64,000 nucleotides of DNA. It comes from CAZTHM01 sp041946825. Lineage in GTDB: Bacteria > Acidobacteriota > Terriglobia > UBA7540. This document shows, one piece after another, positions 8,787-18,475 of the stretch (the first letter of the stretch is position 1; each line of letters opens with the position of its first letter). The notes under the pieces were generated by a model. That model searched no databases. It was not told where the DNA came from and was given only the letters and a program-made list of their open reading frames with translations. The stretch covers positions 558,001 through 622,000 of the forward strand of contig JBHGBD010000001.1 in assembly GCA_041946825.1 (NCBI GenBank), given 5' to 3'. Both the position numbers and the translations under genes were made by a program.

Positions 8787-9779
8787 CTACGCCGCAATCT
8801 CCCGCACCAATCGCGTGTTTTCTGCGATGTGATCCGAAAGTTTGGGGAACATCCCCACGATCACGCCGTCTGTCGGCTTGACATTTCGGAAAGCAAATTG
8901 GAATGCATCCCGGATCTGCTGAGCCGAATCACACCGCCGTCCCGCGGCGAGGATTTTGAACCCCAGGCACGGTTTCTGCGCCTGCTTGATTACCTGACAC
9001 ATTCTCGCCGGGTCAGAAGAGAGATAAGTTTCGCCCACCGGAACGACGCCGATTTCCTTCTGGAATTCTTGCGCGATCCGGGACTCGCGATAGAAGCACC
9101 CCATGTAGAAATCCGCCGGCCAGCCTTTTTCCTCACTTGCCGCGATGACAGCGGGATTGTGTGTGGAAATCCCCGCCGCGAAACCGAGGTCGTGCACCCC
9201 GTCCAGGAAGGAGCGAATCTGGTCGAACTGGCCCATGCGCCACAGCCGGTCGCTGACCTCGCCATGATAGGCAAACCCCAGGGGCTTTTCCGATGCCGCC
9301 TCGCGCACGGACTTCATCATCGCCGCATGAAGATCCGTGGGCGTCATCCTCGCAGGGTCCCATTCCCACGAACCGGCAAGACAAATCCAGTTGAGGGTCG
9401 CGCCGGCCTCGCGGCTCCGGCGCAGGACTTGTTGCGGCCGCTCGCCAAAACTTGTCTGCCAGGTGTTGATGCCGGCGCGCTGGCAGTCAAGCAGGAACTG
9501 CACTACCCGGTCGTCGGTGAAATATTCGCGCATCAATCCGCTCAGGATGTGGTTGAAATGTGAACCGCCCCACAGCGGATTGCTTCCGGCGACCAGGCGT
9601 GTCACACGACCCCCGCCGAGGGTCATCGTCGGCAGGGCAGGCGCTGAGCGAGGATTTCCGATCAATTCCTGGGGGATCAGCGCAGCCGCGGCAAGCTTCA
9701 AGAAGTCACGACGGAATAAGGGGGGAACGCGCTGCTCGAACGAAGAGGTATTCCGGGCCTTGCGGAAAGACAAATGCAT
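8787..9779 (-). CDS. Tat-exported aldo/keto-reductase-like TIM barrel, paralogue B
   Basis: The start chosen is ATG 9779, which has CGGAGG six bases upstream; a TTG at 9794 is in frame but lies before that ribosome-binding site. The 330 residues begin with a Tat signal (FRRDFLKLAAAALIP) and then follow paralogue A closely: VTRLVAGSNPLWGGSHFNH, CQRAGINTWQTS, LNWICLAGSWEWD, GFKILAAGRRCDSAQQIRDAFQFAF, GVIVGMFPKLSDHIAEN. The shared Cys in FKILAAGRRCDS and the repeated HFN-LL-MMREYFTDDRVVQF block may mark the active site. No operator like the one before paralogue A was seen upstream. Function not assigned. Confidence 0.7.
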   Translation of the reverse strand: MHLSFRKARNTSSFEQRVPPLFRRDFLKLAAAALIPQELIGNPRSAPALPTMTLGGGRVTRLVAGSNPLWGGSHFNHILSGLMREYFTDDRVVQFLLDCQRAGINTWQTSFGERPQQVLRRSREAGATLNWICLAGSWEWDPARMTPTDLHAAMMKSVREAASEKPLGFAYHGEVSDRLWRMGQFDQIRSFLDGVHDLGFAAGISTHNPAVIAASEEKGWPADFYMGCFYRESRIAQEFQKEIGVVPVGETYLSSDPARMCQVIKQAQKPCLGFKILAAGRRCDSAQQIRDAFQFAFRNVKPTDGVIVGMFPKLSDHIAENTRLVREIAA

Positions 9780-9941
9780 GGGCGCCTCCGTCAATGCAGA
9801 GGATCCCTCGGGCCTTCGCTTTTGATACCCAATTTGCGGGCTTGTGTCAATTATTTCTGGCCGGCCCCTCTCCTTCTTGGATCACTTTAAGAGTCAGTCC
9901 TACGAAATCTCCGGAGGAGAAACGGGGAGGGTTTTGCAGCT

Positions 9942-10223
9942 TTGACAGCGTTTCACATTGACGCGAGCGTAGTTACCCTCGTCTCCCGGCTTGCCGAAAA
10001 TCCCGCCGTCAGTGAGGAGGCGATTAAGTCGCTGGCAGGCCATGTCAGCCAAAGGATGCTGGAACGGTACATCCACATTCGTGCTCGCGCGAAGAGAGCA
10101 GCTATCGAAGCTTTGGAACAGGCCGCCAATTCAGGCGTGGCGATTGTGGAGGTGAATCCATCGAAACCCCAAGAGCAGGCGAACTTCGAAGAGCGTGGGC
10201 ACAGAATTGTGCACACTCAGTAA
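9942..10223 (+). pseudogene. tyrosine recombinase (phage-type integrase), C-terminal remnant
   Basis: The frame holds LVSRLAENPAVSEEAIKSLAGHVSQRMLERYIHIRAR, the C-terminal catalytic signature of tyrosine recombinases with the GH histidine and the ERY nucleophile tyrosine. The N-terminal core-binding domain and the catalytic Arg and Lys are absent, so this is a fragment of roughly 93 codons. It runs toward and ends 23 bases from the 3' end of a tRNA gene, the typical position of an integrase at an integration site. No second attachment-site copy was seen in this window. Confidence 0.7.
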
Positions 10224-10245
10224 GACCGGAACGGCTAATTTATCG

Positions 10246-10319
<74 letters not shown>

Positions 10320-10604
10320 GCAACACGGTCTGGAGACGTTGCAGCATTCCGTGGAGGATTCTGTGTGGCCAGAAGGAGAAAGCTTTCCATCCAGGTGACC
10401 TCACTTCCACTTCGTCGGTCTCGCACCAGGCTCCGCGCAACGACTCCTCAAAGGACTTGATGAAATACTTTCCTTTTCGATTCCCATCCTCCAATCGCGT
10501 AGTATGTGCTCGGGAACCGGCGCAAGTCCTCATTCTCCCTAGTGCTAACTTTACCACAGTTGGCCGGGCGAGAATTCCGCAGGGTACGGGGCACCCTCAG
10601 ATCA

Positions 10605-13319
10605 CTATGGAGAGGACCGAGGTGGCGGGCGGACGGAGAAAAGCAAATCGGTAGCCGGGAAGGGAGGCAACTGATCGGCGGTGGGGTTTTCCTGCTTAAT
10701 ACGCACGATTTCTTTCAGTTCTTCTGCTGACTTCTCTCGTTCACCCATGGCGCGATAGACGCCCGCCAGGGTTTGGCGGGCCTCGATCATATCGGGCCAC
10801 AAACGAAGGGCTTCATGGAGGTATGTCAACGCGGAAGCATAATCTTTTCGCAGGAACGCGATCTTCCCAGCCAGAGATTGAACATAGAAGTCCTCCGGGA
10901 TAGTTCGCAGCGCCTTGGAAATGGGCTCGAGGGCTTCATCGACTTTCTCGGGCGCGCTGTTTACGATCACGAGAGCCAGATAGTAGTTCGCGACGCCGTT
11001 GTCAGCGCCCAGGGCGATGGCGTTTTCCAGGACGGGCCTGGCCTCGGCCGAGCGCAAGCGGATAGCCAGTGTGATTCCCTCGACCATGTAGGGCAACGCC
11101 CACTCGGGCCAGCGTGCTTCGATTTGCGTGAGGAGACGAATGGTCGAGTCGTGGTCGCGCAGGATCTCATAAGTCATCGCCAGCAGCAGTTGAAGTTCGG
11201 GTGAGTCGGGAGCCACGCGGTTGGCCTGTTCGAGAAACTGGATCGCCCGTTTGAACTGCTGGTGTTTGATGAGGAAAAGCGCAGCCTCGAAATAGAGATC
11301 GGCACGAGTGGGAGAAGCTTCAAAACCACGGTTCAGGGCCTCGGCAGCTTCCTCGGGTTTCTGCATAGCGTCCAGAATCTGAGCACGGAGCAAGAAGTAG
11401 TCACCTTGGCGCTGGTCAACTCGAGTTGCGTCCAGAACCTTGAGCGCCTCGCCCGCGTTCGCGGAGTGAAAGACGGCAATCGCGAGGTCAAGGCGAAGGT
11501 CGCTAGCGGAGGGAGTGGCAGCAACGGCGGGCCCCAGGAATTCTCGCGCGGGGCCATACTGCTCAAAACCCAGGAGGGCCCTCCCGCACGTTGCCAGGAG
11601 TTCAGGATCGGAGGTCAGTTTGTGCACGGCGCGAAAGGCTTCAATAGCCTCGGCGGTCTTCCCCTGGCGCAGGAGTGTCTTGCCTAGCTGAACACGCAGC
11701 CCCGGGTCTTCGGGCCGAGTTGTGATGGTCCTCTGGAGGTTCTCCATATATCGGGCGTATTGCTGCTCGGGCGGGAGATTGAGGAATTCGAATAGCCCTC
11801 CGTATGGCCGGCGACGTCCTTCCTCTGGGCCCAGAGCCTTGAAGTCCGCCATGAGTTTTTCCGACTCTTCCATTCGACCCAGACGAATGAGTGCGCGGCT
11901 GTAATGGGTCAGCACCTTGGAATCTTTTGGGGCGAGTTTATAGGCGCGTTCAAGAACCTCCGCGGCGTCTGTGTACTTGCCCAAACGCAGGTAATTCTGA
12001 CCGAGAGCATCGAGGGAGCCGACGTCGTTGGGGTTTGACTTGAGCACAAGTTCCAAATCGGCCATGGACTCCTGCGTCTTACCCAGTTTGTAGTAAAGGA
12101 CGCCGCGAGCGTAGCGAGCGGGGTTGAACTTCGGATCAAGGGCGAGAGCCCGGTTGACATCCTCCAGGGCCTTGTCCGACTCGCGCACCGTTTCGGCGAT
12201 GGCCAGTTCGTAAAACCCCCGTGCGTCATTGGGGTGTTTCTGTGTGTACCAGCGGAGGTCTTCGAGCCCCTCGGCCAGCTTCGCCGAACGGATCAGGCAA
12301 AAACCGCGTTCGCGGCGGGCGACGTCATCGTTGGGTCTCAACTTGAGATACTTATCGATGGCGGTGGCAGCGTCGGCGTAAAACCCAATCTCCTGGCTAG
12401 TCTGGGCTAGGGCGAAGAGAATATCAGCGCGCTCCGGAGCCGCGTTGTGCGCCTGCATGAGCGGGACGACCGCCTCATCTGCATGGCCCGTTTGCATGTA
12501 GATGGCTGCCAGATTGAGAACGCAATCGGGATCATTGGGGCGCAATTGGAGTGCCGCCCGGTAAACCTCCTTGGCCCGCTGCACGTGGCCCGCGTGTTGC
12601 GCGGCGAGGCCCAGGTTATAGAGGATGTCAAAGTTGGTTGGGTCGGCCTCCAGGGCGCGTGTGAAGGCGGTTTCGGCATCGGCATACCGCTCCCACTTCA
12701 CGTAGGTCATCCCCACGGAGAAAGCCACTCGGGGGTCGTTTACGGCCTGCTGCTCGATGGATCGCAACAACCGCACAGCAGATTCGTTCTGGTTGGTTAG
12801 TTTCAACGCCTGAGCACGCAGGATGGCCACCGCGGGGTCTCCCTGCTGTTCGGGGCCAAGGCTTGCCAGATACTGAAGGGCTTCGCCGCCCCGGTTCTTC
12901 TCCACGCTGATCCGAGCCAACTGAAGATTTGCGTTCACATGCTTGGGTTCAATCGCAAGGACTTTCAGATAAGCGACGCGTGCTTGGTCTGCCTTCCCGC
13001 GCGCCATGTAGTGATTTCCGAGATTGTTTTGGAGGAATGAGGACTTGGGTGAAATAGTCACCGCGCGCGTGTATTCCCGTTCCGCCTCATCGTAGCGCTT
13101 CTGGGAGTCCAGGACGACACCCAGCAAGCCCAAGACTGTCGCATCCCCTGGGTATTTCGTTCGAGCTGCACGCAGCGCGGATTCGGCCTCGTCCAGTTTC
13201 CCCTGGCGAATTAGGGCGGCGGCTTTCTCATAGACGGGACGGGGGGCTTGGGAGAATAGAAGAGGTGAGGAGAATACGACGACAGCAGAAACAGCAAGAA
13301 TTCTATAGCGCGAATCCAT
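10605..13319 (-). CDS. secreted/periplasmic TPR-repeat protein
   Basis: The 904-residue product has a signal peptide (residues 1-24, cleavage near FSQA) and then nearly continuous tetratricopeptide repeats of about 34 residues to the end, for example AESALRAARTKYPGDATVLGLLG, TAFTRALEADPTNFDILYNLG and ALTYLHEALRLWPDMIEARQT. TPR superhelices scaffold protein complexes. The last residues (FPATDLLFSVRPPPRSSP) are outside the repeats. It lies downstream of an Oar receptor gene on the same strand but a strong terminator separates them, so it probably has its own promoter. Partner unknown. Confidence 0.88.
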   Translation of the reverse strand: MDSRYRILAVSAVVVFSSPLLFSQAPRPVYEKAAALIRQGKLDEAESALRAARTKYPGDATVLGLLGVVLDSQKRYDEAEREYTRAVTISPKSSFLQNNLGNHYMARGKADQARVAYLKVLAIEPKHVNANLQLARISVEKNRGGEALQYLASLGPEQQGDPAVAILRAQALKLTNQNESAVRLLRSIEQQAVNDPRVAFSVGMTYVKWERYADAETAFTRALEADPTNFDILYNLGLAAQHAGHVQRAKEVYRAALQLRPNDPDCVLNLAAIYMQTGHADEAVVPLMQAHNAAPERADILFALAQTSQEIGFYADAATAIDKYLKLRPNDDVARRERGFCLIRSAKLAEGLEDLRWYTQKHPNDARGFYELAIAETVRESDKALEDVNRALALDPKFNPARYARGVLYYKLGKTQESMADLELVLKSNPNDVGSLDALGQNYLRLGKYTDAAEVLERAYKLAPKDSKVLTHYSRALIRLGRMEESEKLMADFKALGPEEGRRRPYGGLFEFLNLPPEQQYARYMENLQRTITTRPEDPGLRVQLGKTLLRQGKTAEAIEAFRAVHKLTSDPELLATCGRALLGFEQYGPAREFLGPAVAATPSASDLRLDLAIAVFHSANAGEALKVLDATRVDQRQGDYFLLRAQILDAMQKPEEAAEALNRGFEASPTRADLYFEAALFLIKHQQFKRAIQFLEQANRVAPDSPELQLLLAMTYEILRDHDSTIRLLTQIEARWPEWALPYMVEGITLAIRLRSAEARPVLENAIALGADNGVANYYLALVIVNSAPEKVDEALEPISKALRTIPEDFYVQSLAGKIAFLRKDYASALTYLHEALRLWPDMIEARQTLAGVYRAMGEREKSAEELKEIVRIKQENPTADQLPPFPATDLLFSVRPPPRSSP

Positions 13320-13441
13320 GATGCCAGAAGGCTCTCAAGTCGCCCGGTGTCCTCAGGAAGCCTGACAACAGCGGGCCAAACAGTCATTCCACCAAGAGAT
13401 ATTTTACTGCGGGCGCCCAATCCTTGGCGCGGTTTCGAGAC

Positions 13442-13470
13442 AAAAAAAGGAGGGGCGAAGAGCCCCTCCC
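13442..13470 (-). terminator. intrinsic terminator after the Oar receptor gene
   Basis: Read on the minus strand, an 8-bp stem GGAGGGGC / GCCCCTCC with a 5-base loop is followed directly by seven T. It begins 23 bases after the stop of the receptor gene. Confidence 0.85.
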
Positions 13471-13492
13471 TCAAACTTACACTTGGATGGCC

Positions 13493-16400
13493 TCAGAAAT
13501 AGAACTTCAGTGCCAGCTGAACTTCACGAGGAGTATTAACCTGACTCTGAACATTCCCGAAGCCTTGCGCTCCGCGGTTGCCGATTGACACTTCGTTGTT
13601 GAACGTCGTGTTGACATTGCCGAACTGCGGGTGGTTGAGGGCATTGAAGGTCTCCACCCGGAATTCCAACCGAGAACCCTCACGCAACTTATTGAGAGAA
13701 ACTTCCTTGAACAAGGAGAGGGCTGCGTTCTTGGTTCCCGGCAGACGCACGTCGGGCATCATGCGCGGCGCGTTGCCGATGGTCCACTGGTCCGGAAACT
13801 GTATGACACTTTCGGCGTTCATAAAGTAGCCATCCGTGAACCACATCGACTTGGGATTGACGATAAGCTTCCCGGTCACGTTAGGAAGCTGCCCTCCGTA
13901 CGTGTCAGGGGACGTCCCGCCGCTCATGCCAAGATGGATGGGCTGGCCGTTGTCAAACCGCCAAATGCCGTTGGTTTGCCAGCCACCCAGGATGGCGTTG
14001 ACGACAGAATTCCAGCCTGAGCCCCACCTCTTGCCCTTCCCGAAGGGGAGTTGATAGAGGTAGCCAACCTGGAACACTTGCGGGATGTCCCATTCGGAAA
14101 CCGCCCGCTCCAGCTTGCGGTTGTTGGGGTTGCGCAACTGGCCGAACCCGCCCAGCCATTCTGTGTACGTGGAGACCGAGGCATCGTCAATGGACTTGGA
14201 GTTGGTGTAAGTGACGAGCACGGCCAAGCCATTCGACATGCGCTTCTCCATCCTCAACTGGAAGGCGTGGTAGATGGAGTTGGCCCAAGGCGGAAAGTAT
14301 TGATTGACCCCAGTGAATTGCGGATATTTGTGCAGGAGTTGACTTGCAGCAATCTCTTGACCCGTGATTCCTGAACCGGGGGTGGTAATGACCCCGTAGT
14401 AGGGATTGGGCACGTAGGTTCCCAGCGCTTCGCGGAGCGCCGAATCAGTGGCCATGTTCTCGATCCAGGGGCCAAAGTAGTCCATGTTTCCGGCCGAGTG
14501 GAAGTAGAGGTGCGTCCCCTTAGTGCCCACGTAATTGACGTCAAGCAGCCAGTTGCCCGGCAGTTCGCGTTGGATTCCGGCGCTCCACGTCTGCATGTAG
14601 GGAGGATCGATCACATCGCGAAGTGGATCGGTAATGCCGACGCCGAGGTTGGTGAGAGCCCCGAGCGAGGAGCCAGTGGGCATCAGCGGTCCGCCTGGGA
14701 AGGGATCGCTCTGGCGTCCCCAAGGAACAGTGGGCTTACCGGGCAAGGTTTGGTTCCAGTTAGTGACCTGCATGAAGCCGTCGGTTCCGCCCAGCCCCGC
14801 GCCCGAAGTGCCGAATTCAGTGGGCATGTAGAACAAGCCGTACCCGGCACGGAACACGGTGCTGGGGAGGAATCTGTAGGCGAGGCTTAAGCGCGGTCCG
14901 AAATTATTGAAGTGGGTGTCAACGATTCTGCGTTGCTTGTCGGACAAGAAGACCACTCCGCCCGTAGGATTGGTCACGTCGGGGACTGGTCCAAGGATGG
15001 ATGGCCACGTGTCCGGATCAACCGCCGCAGGCTGAATGGGGATCGACAGCGTAGGATCGAGGTTGGCCCCCCGGTTGTATCGTTCGGTACGCGGAATCTC
15101 CAGGTCGTAGCGGAGACCGATATTGACGGTGAGCTTGTCGGTGGCGCGCCAGTTGTCCTGGACGAACCCGCCCCAGCGGAAGTTCTGGGTGCTGAAGTGA
15201 GAAGCGATCTCGTACTCGCCCCATTGGTTCCCACTCCCCGTCCCGGTGAGGAAGCTGGCCAGCGCATCTCCGCCGCCCCACCAGGGGTACTCTGACGTGC
15301 TGAACTGGTCGAAAATGGTCAACCCGTTGGTAGGTCCGACCTGGTACCAGTTCATCCGGTTCACCCGGAACTCGCCGCCGAACTTGAGTTCGTGCCGGCC
15401 ATGCATGTGCGTGAGGGTGGAGAGCAGGTGATAGACCTGATTGCCGTTCTTATAGATCGACCAGGCCTGGGCACCGAGCGCTTCGCCCCCGGCAACGGTG
15501 GCGTACCCGCCGTAAAGATATATGACCGGCGAAGCAAAGTCACCGGTCGCGTTGATGTAGTCGGGCATGCCCAGATCCGTAACGGCGTTGAAATTCGGGA
15601 AATCCCTGGCGATTCCCCCCGTGTCGGAAAGGCCGCGTGTGAACCCGGCGGACACACTGAGCAGCGTGGTGGGGCTGAAGGTGTGGTTGAGGTTCAGCGC
15701 CACGGACCGCGAGCCCCCGATCCCGGGCCCCTGCGTGCAGGTGTCGAGCGCATTACCAAAGCAATTCATGTTGTGGTACTGGCCCCACGCGTGGGAATAA
15801 CGGGCGTTGAAGGTTGTCGCATCGGTGAACCGATGGTCGATGCGGATGTCGAATTGATCGTTCCTGCTGGTGTTGACGCCCGAGGCGGTCCAGTTGTTGT
15901 AGCGATCGTAACTTGCGGTCCCCGGTGTACCAAGGTTGGGCATAGGGAAGTACTGGATCATCTTGGCGGAAACGGGGTCGATGAGGTTGCCCGGCACCTG
16001 CGCCAACCTGTATTGGGCGGGGAGTTGCGCCATGTTGGCGGCGATATTGGGGTCGGCGGTGGAGCTCATGTACGTCGCCAGGTTGTTATAGGGGATGGGA
16101 ACCGTGAGCTGGCGACCGGTTCCGGCTACGTAGATTCCGGAATAGGGGTCCCAGAGCTGATGGTCACCGTTCGAGCAGATGCCGTTGGCATCGAAGGTGC
16201 CACTGCCCATATCCGGGGCTGTGCAGATCTCAGAGAAGTCCCCTAGCCTCTCGGCAGCGCTGGGAACGCCGGCGTTGTGGGTTGCCCCGCCATGCTCGCG
16301 CGTGCCGTCCCAGTCAAAGAAGAAGAAAGTCCGGTCCTGCTTGATGGGCCCGCCAAAAGTGCCCCCGTACTGGTTACGGCGCAGGGGTGGGATCTTGCCG

Positions 16401-17284
16401 CCCGCCTGGTTGGTAAACCAGTTGTTGGCATCCAGCTTGTCGTTGCGGAGAAACTCATAAACGCTGCCATGGAAATTGTTTGTTCCTGAACGCAACACCA
16501 CGTTGATGTAGGTGTTGCCCGTGAACCCTTCTTCCGCCGTGTAGTTGTTCTGCATGATCTTGAATTCCTGCACGGCGTCTACGGAGGGCGTGTACAGCAA
16601 CGTGTTGATGGCGGTATTGGGCTCGTAGCTGGTGGCCGACACGCCGTCAACCAGGACTTCCGTGATGGCGTTGCGCCCGCCATTGGAGGAGAAATTGTTG
16701 CCATTGTTGGAGGGCCCGAAGGTTGCACCCGGAGCCTGGATAACACCAGGAGCAAGAAACGCCAGATCGAAGACCGCGCGGCCGACCAGCGGAAGGTCAT
16801 TGATCATGGCGCGATTCACTTCCTGGCCAGTGACGGCGTCCTGGGTCGAAAGGGCCGCCACGGCACCGGTAACCTCAACGGATTGTGCAGTGGCTCCAAT
16901 CTCCAACATGACGTCCGCCGAGAGTCTCGTTCCTACCGCGATGACGATATCCTTGCGGCGATAAGTCTTGAACCCCCCCGCCTCCACCGTCAGGCTGTAA
17001 GTGCTGGGGAGAAGATTCGTGAATAGATACCGGCCCACAGAATCCGTTGTCGCGGGGTAGTCGTAACCCTTGCTCTCGTCCTTCAGTCCGACCTTGGCCC
17101 CGGGGATTACGGCTCCGCTTGGATCACTGACCACGCCGGTCAGAGAGCCTGAGGTGACCTGTGCGGAGGTTGGGGGAGTGATAAACGCAAGTATGACGGC
17201 CATGAGAACGACCGGGAGAACCCAGCCGCCTGTCCCACGGCAAAGTGACCGAAGAATCCCCAACGGGGATTGCTCGTGTTTCAT
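13493..17284 (-). CDS. Oar-type TonB-dependent receptor
   Basis: The 1263-residue product starts at ATG 17284 behind ACGGAGG. Residues 1-42 are a signal peptide; 43-130 a carboxypeptidase-regulatory-like domain (GSLTGVVSDPSGAVIPGAKVGLKDES); about 130-270 a plug (GGRNAITEVLVDGVSATSYEPN; EFKIMQNNYTAEEGFTGN); then a barrel ending in ALKFYF, an aromatic-terminated strand recognised by the BAM machinery. NNFSSNGGRN and similar stretches are common in this family. The ligand is unknown. The gene has its own promoter (17418-17446) and terminator (13442-13470) and is therefore monocistronic. Confidence 0.92.
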   Translation of the reverse strand: MKHEQSPLGILRSLCRGTGGWVLPVVLMAVILAFITPPTSAQVTSGSLTGVVSDPSGAVIPGAKVGLKDESKGYDYPATTDSVGRYLFTNLLPSTYSLTVEAGGFKTYRRKDIVIAVGTRLSADVMLEIGATAQSVEVTGAVAALSTQDAVTGQEVNRAMINDLPLVGRAVFDLAFLAPGVIQAPGATFGPSNNGNNFSSNGGRNAITEVLVDGVSATSYEPNTAINTLLYTPSVDAVQEFKIMQNNYTAEEGFTGNTYINVVLRSGTNNFHGSVYEFLRNDKLDANNWFTNQAGGKIPPLRRNQYGGTFGGPIKQDRTFFFFDWDGTREHGGATHNAGVPSAAERLGDFSEICTAPDMGSGTFDANGICSNGDHQLWDPYSGIYVAGTGRQLTVPIPYNNLATYMSSTADPNIAANMAQLPAQYRLAQVPGNLIDPVSAKMIQYFPMPNLGTPGTASYDRYNNWTASGVNTSRNDQFDIRIDHRFTDATTFNARYSHAWGQYHNMNCFGNALDTCTQGPGIGGSRSVALNLNHTFSPTTLLSVSAGFTRGLSDTGGIARDFPNFNAVTDLGMPDYINATGDFASPVIYLYGGYATVAGGEALGAQAWSIYKNGNQVYHLLSTLTHMHGRHELKFGGEFRVNRMNWYQVGPTNGLTIFDQFSTSEYPWWGGGDALASFLTGTGSGNQWGEYEIASHFSTQNFRWGGFVQDNWRATDKLTVNIGLRYDLEIPRTERYNRGANLDPTLSIPIQPAAVDPDTWPSILGPVPDVTNPTGGVVFLSDKQRRIVDTHFNNFGPRLSLAYRFLPSTVFRAGYGLFYMPTEFGTSGAGLGGTDGFMQVTNWNQTLPGKPTVPWGRQSDPFPGGPLMPTGSSLGALTNLGVGITDPLRDVIDPPYMQTWSAGIQRELPGNWLLDVNYVGTKGTHLYFHSAGNMDYFGPWIENMATDSALREALGTYVPNPYYGVITTPGSGITGQEIAASQLLHKYPQFTGVNQYFPPWANSIYHAFQLRMEKRMSNGLAVLVTYTNSKSIDDASVSTYTEWLGGFGQLRNPNNRKLERAVSEWDIPQVFQVGYLYQLPFGKGKRWGSGWNSVVNAILGGWQTNGIWRFDNGQPIHLGMSGGTSPDTYGGQLPNVTGKLIVNPKSMWFTDGYFMNAESVIQFPDQWTIGNAPRMMPDVRLPGTKNAALSLFKEVSLNKLREGSRLEFRVETFNALNHPQFGNVNTTFNNEVSIGNRGAQGFGNVQSQVNTPREVQLALKFYF

Positions 17285-17417
17285 GAGGCATACCTCCGTA
17301 TCGATGTGCCGACGCTTTGCGAGGGGAGAAAACTTGGGGCCGGTTCAGGAGCTGAGCAAGGTCAGGATTGCGGTCTCATGAAATATTCCGTTTGCCGCAT
17401 TCTCTGCTCCCGGCTGC

Positions 17418-17446
17418 AGACTAGTCCCCCGCTTCTAGTATGTCAA
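17418..17446 (-). promoter_or_regulatory. promoter region of the Oar receptor, with inverted repeat upstream
   Basis: On the minus strand TTGACA (17446-17441) and TAGTCT (17423-17418) are 17 bases apart. Just upstream, 17458-17481 forms an inverted repeat (GTCCACGAAC / GTTCGGAC) that overlaps a second motif GGACATTTTGTC at 17478-17489. These look like regulator sites. The 5' leader to ATG 17284 would be about 125 bases. Confidence 0.5.
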
Positions 17447-17682
17447 GAGGATATATTGTCCACGAACCTATTAGTTCGGACATTTTGTCACAATAATGAA
17501 GTATCTGGTATCCTCGCGCGATTCTGACACTGGTAAAGGCATGGGAGTAACGCCTGGGTCTGGGAATCTGGTTCGCGCAGAGCCTCCGCCATCAAGGCAG
17601 AGGAGGAGGGATTCTGGGAGATTTGGCTGTCTCACACTCATCTGTTCAATTGTCCTCGACTCTCATATGATGTAGTCCAGAC

Positions 17683-18402
17683 ATGAGGAAACGAATCGTA
17701 TTGATCGAAGACGAAAAAGACATTGTGGAGCTGGTCCGTTACAACCTCCGGAAGGAAGGATTCGAAGTATCCAGCTTCACCTCCGGAAAAGACGGACTGG
17801 AGCATCTTCGCCGCCACTCGGCGGATCTCGTGCTGCTCGACATCATGCTTCCGGACCTTGACGGATTCGAAATCTGCAGGCGGCTTCGGGCGGACGACCG
17901 CATGAAGTCCCTGCCCATCATTTTCCTGACTGCCAAGGGGGAGGAGATCGATCGAGTCCTGGGACTGGAGATGGGCGCGGATGACTACGTCGTGAAGCCA
18001 TTCAGCCCGCGCGAGCTTGTGGCGCGAGTCAAAGCGGTATTGCGACGCCAGTCGCGTCCCGCCGAACGTCAGGAAGTCGTCGAGGCAGGTGGTCTGCGCC
18101 TGGACGCGCGCACTCAGGAGACCACGGTGAGCGGTGAGCCCGTCGAGCTCAGCACGCTGGAATTCAAGTTGCTGCATTTCCTGGCCTCCCACCCGCGCCG
18201 CATCTTCAGCCGCGAGCAACTCCTGGACGAAGTGTGGGGACTCGACCACTTTGTTACGCCGAGGACGGTTGACGTCCACATCCGGCGCGTCCGCGAAAAG
18301 ATCGAGAACCAGCCTGACCAGCCGCAGTACATTCAGACGGTTCGAGGGGCAGGGTACCGGTTCGCGATTGAGGGGGGAGAGTCCGAAGGGGAATCAAGCT
18401 GA
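17683..18402 (+). CDS. phoB: PhoB-type response regulator
   Basis: The 239-residue protein has an OmpR/PhoB layout: receiver domain residues 4-120 with phospho-acceptor Asp53 (LVLLDIMLPDLDG), Thr83 and Lys105 (DYVVKPFSP), then a winged-helix DNA-binding domain from about 135 (ELSTLEFKLLHFLASHPRRIFSREQLLDEVWG ... TVDVHIRRVREKIE). It is followed 73 bases later by a PhoR-like kinase and then the pst genes, so it is assigned as the activator of the phosphate-starvation response. The name rests on context as much as on sequence. Confidence 0.9.
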   Translation: MRKRIVLIEDEKDIVELVRYNLRKEGFEVSSFTSGKDGLEHLRRHSADLVLLDIMLPDLDGFEICRRLRADDRMKSLPIIFLTAKGEEIDRVLGLEMGADDYVVKPFSPRELVARVKAVLRRQSRPAERQEVVEAGGLRLDARTQETTVSGEPVELSTLEFKLLHFLASHPRRIFSREQLLDEVWGLDHFVTPRTVDVHIRRVREKIENQPDQPQYIQTVRGAGYRFAIEGGESEGESS

Positions 18403-18475
18403 GAACCGCAATTCGAGCGACTGGCGGCTCTCCAAGAGACTCTTGACAGAGACCGGACCGTAACCATCAGCGCCA

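Noticed and set aside
1..10223. A full genomic island bounded by tRNA attachment repeats
   Set aside because: No second copy of the tRNA 3' end is visible; only the integrase remnant supports it.
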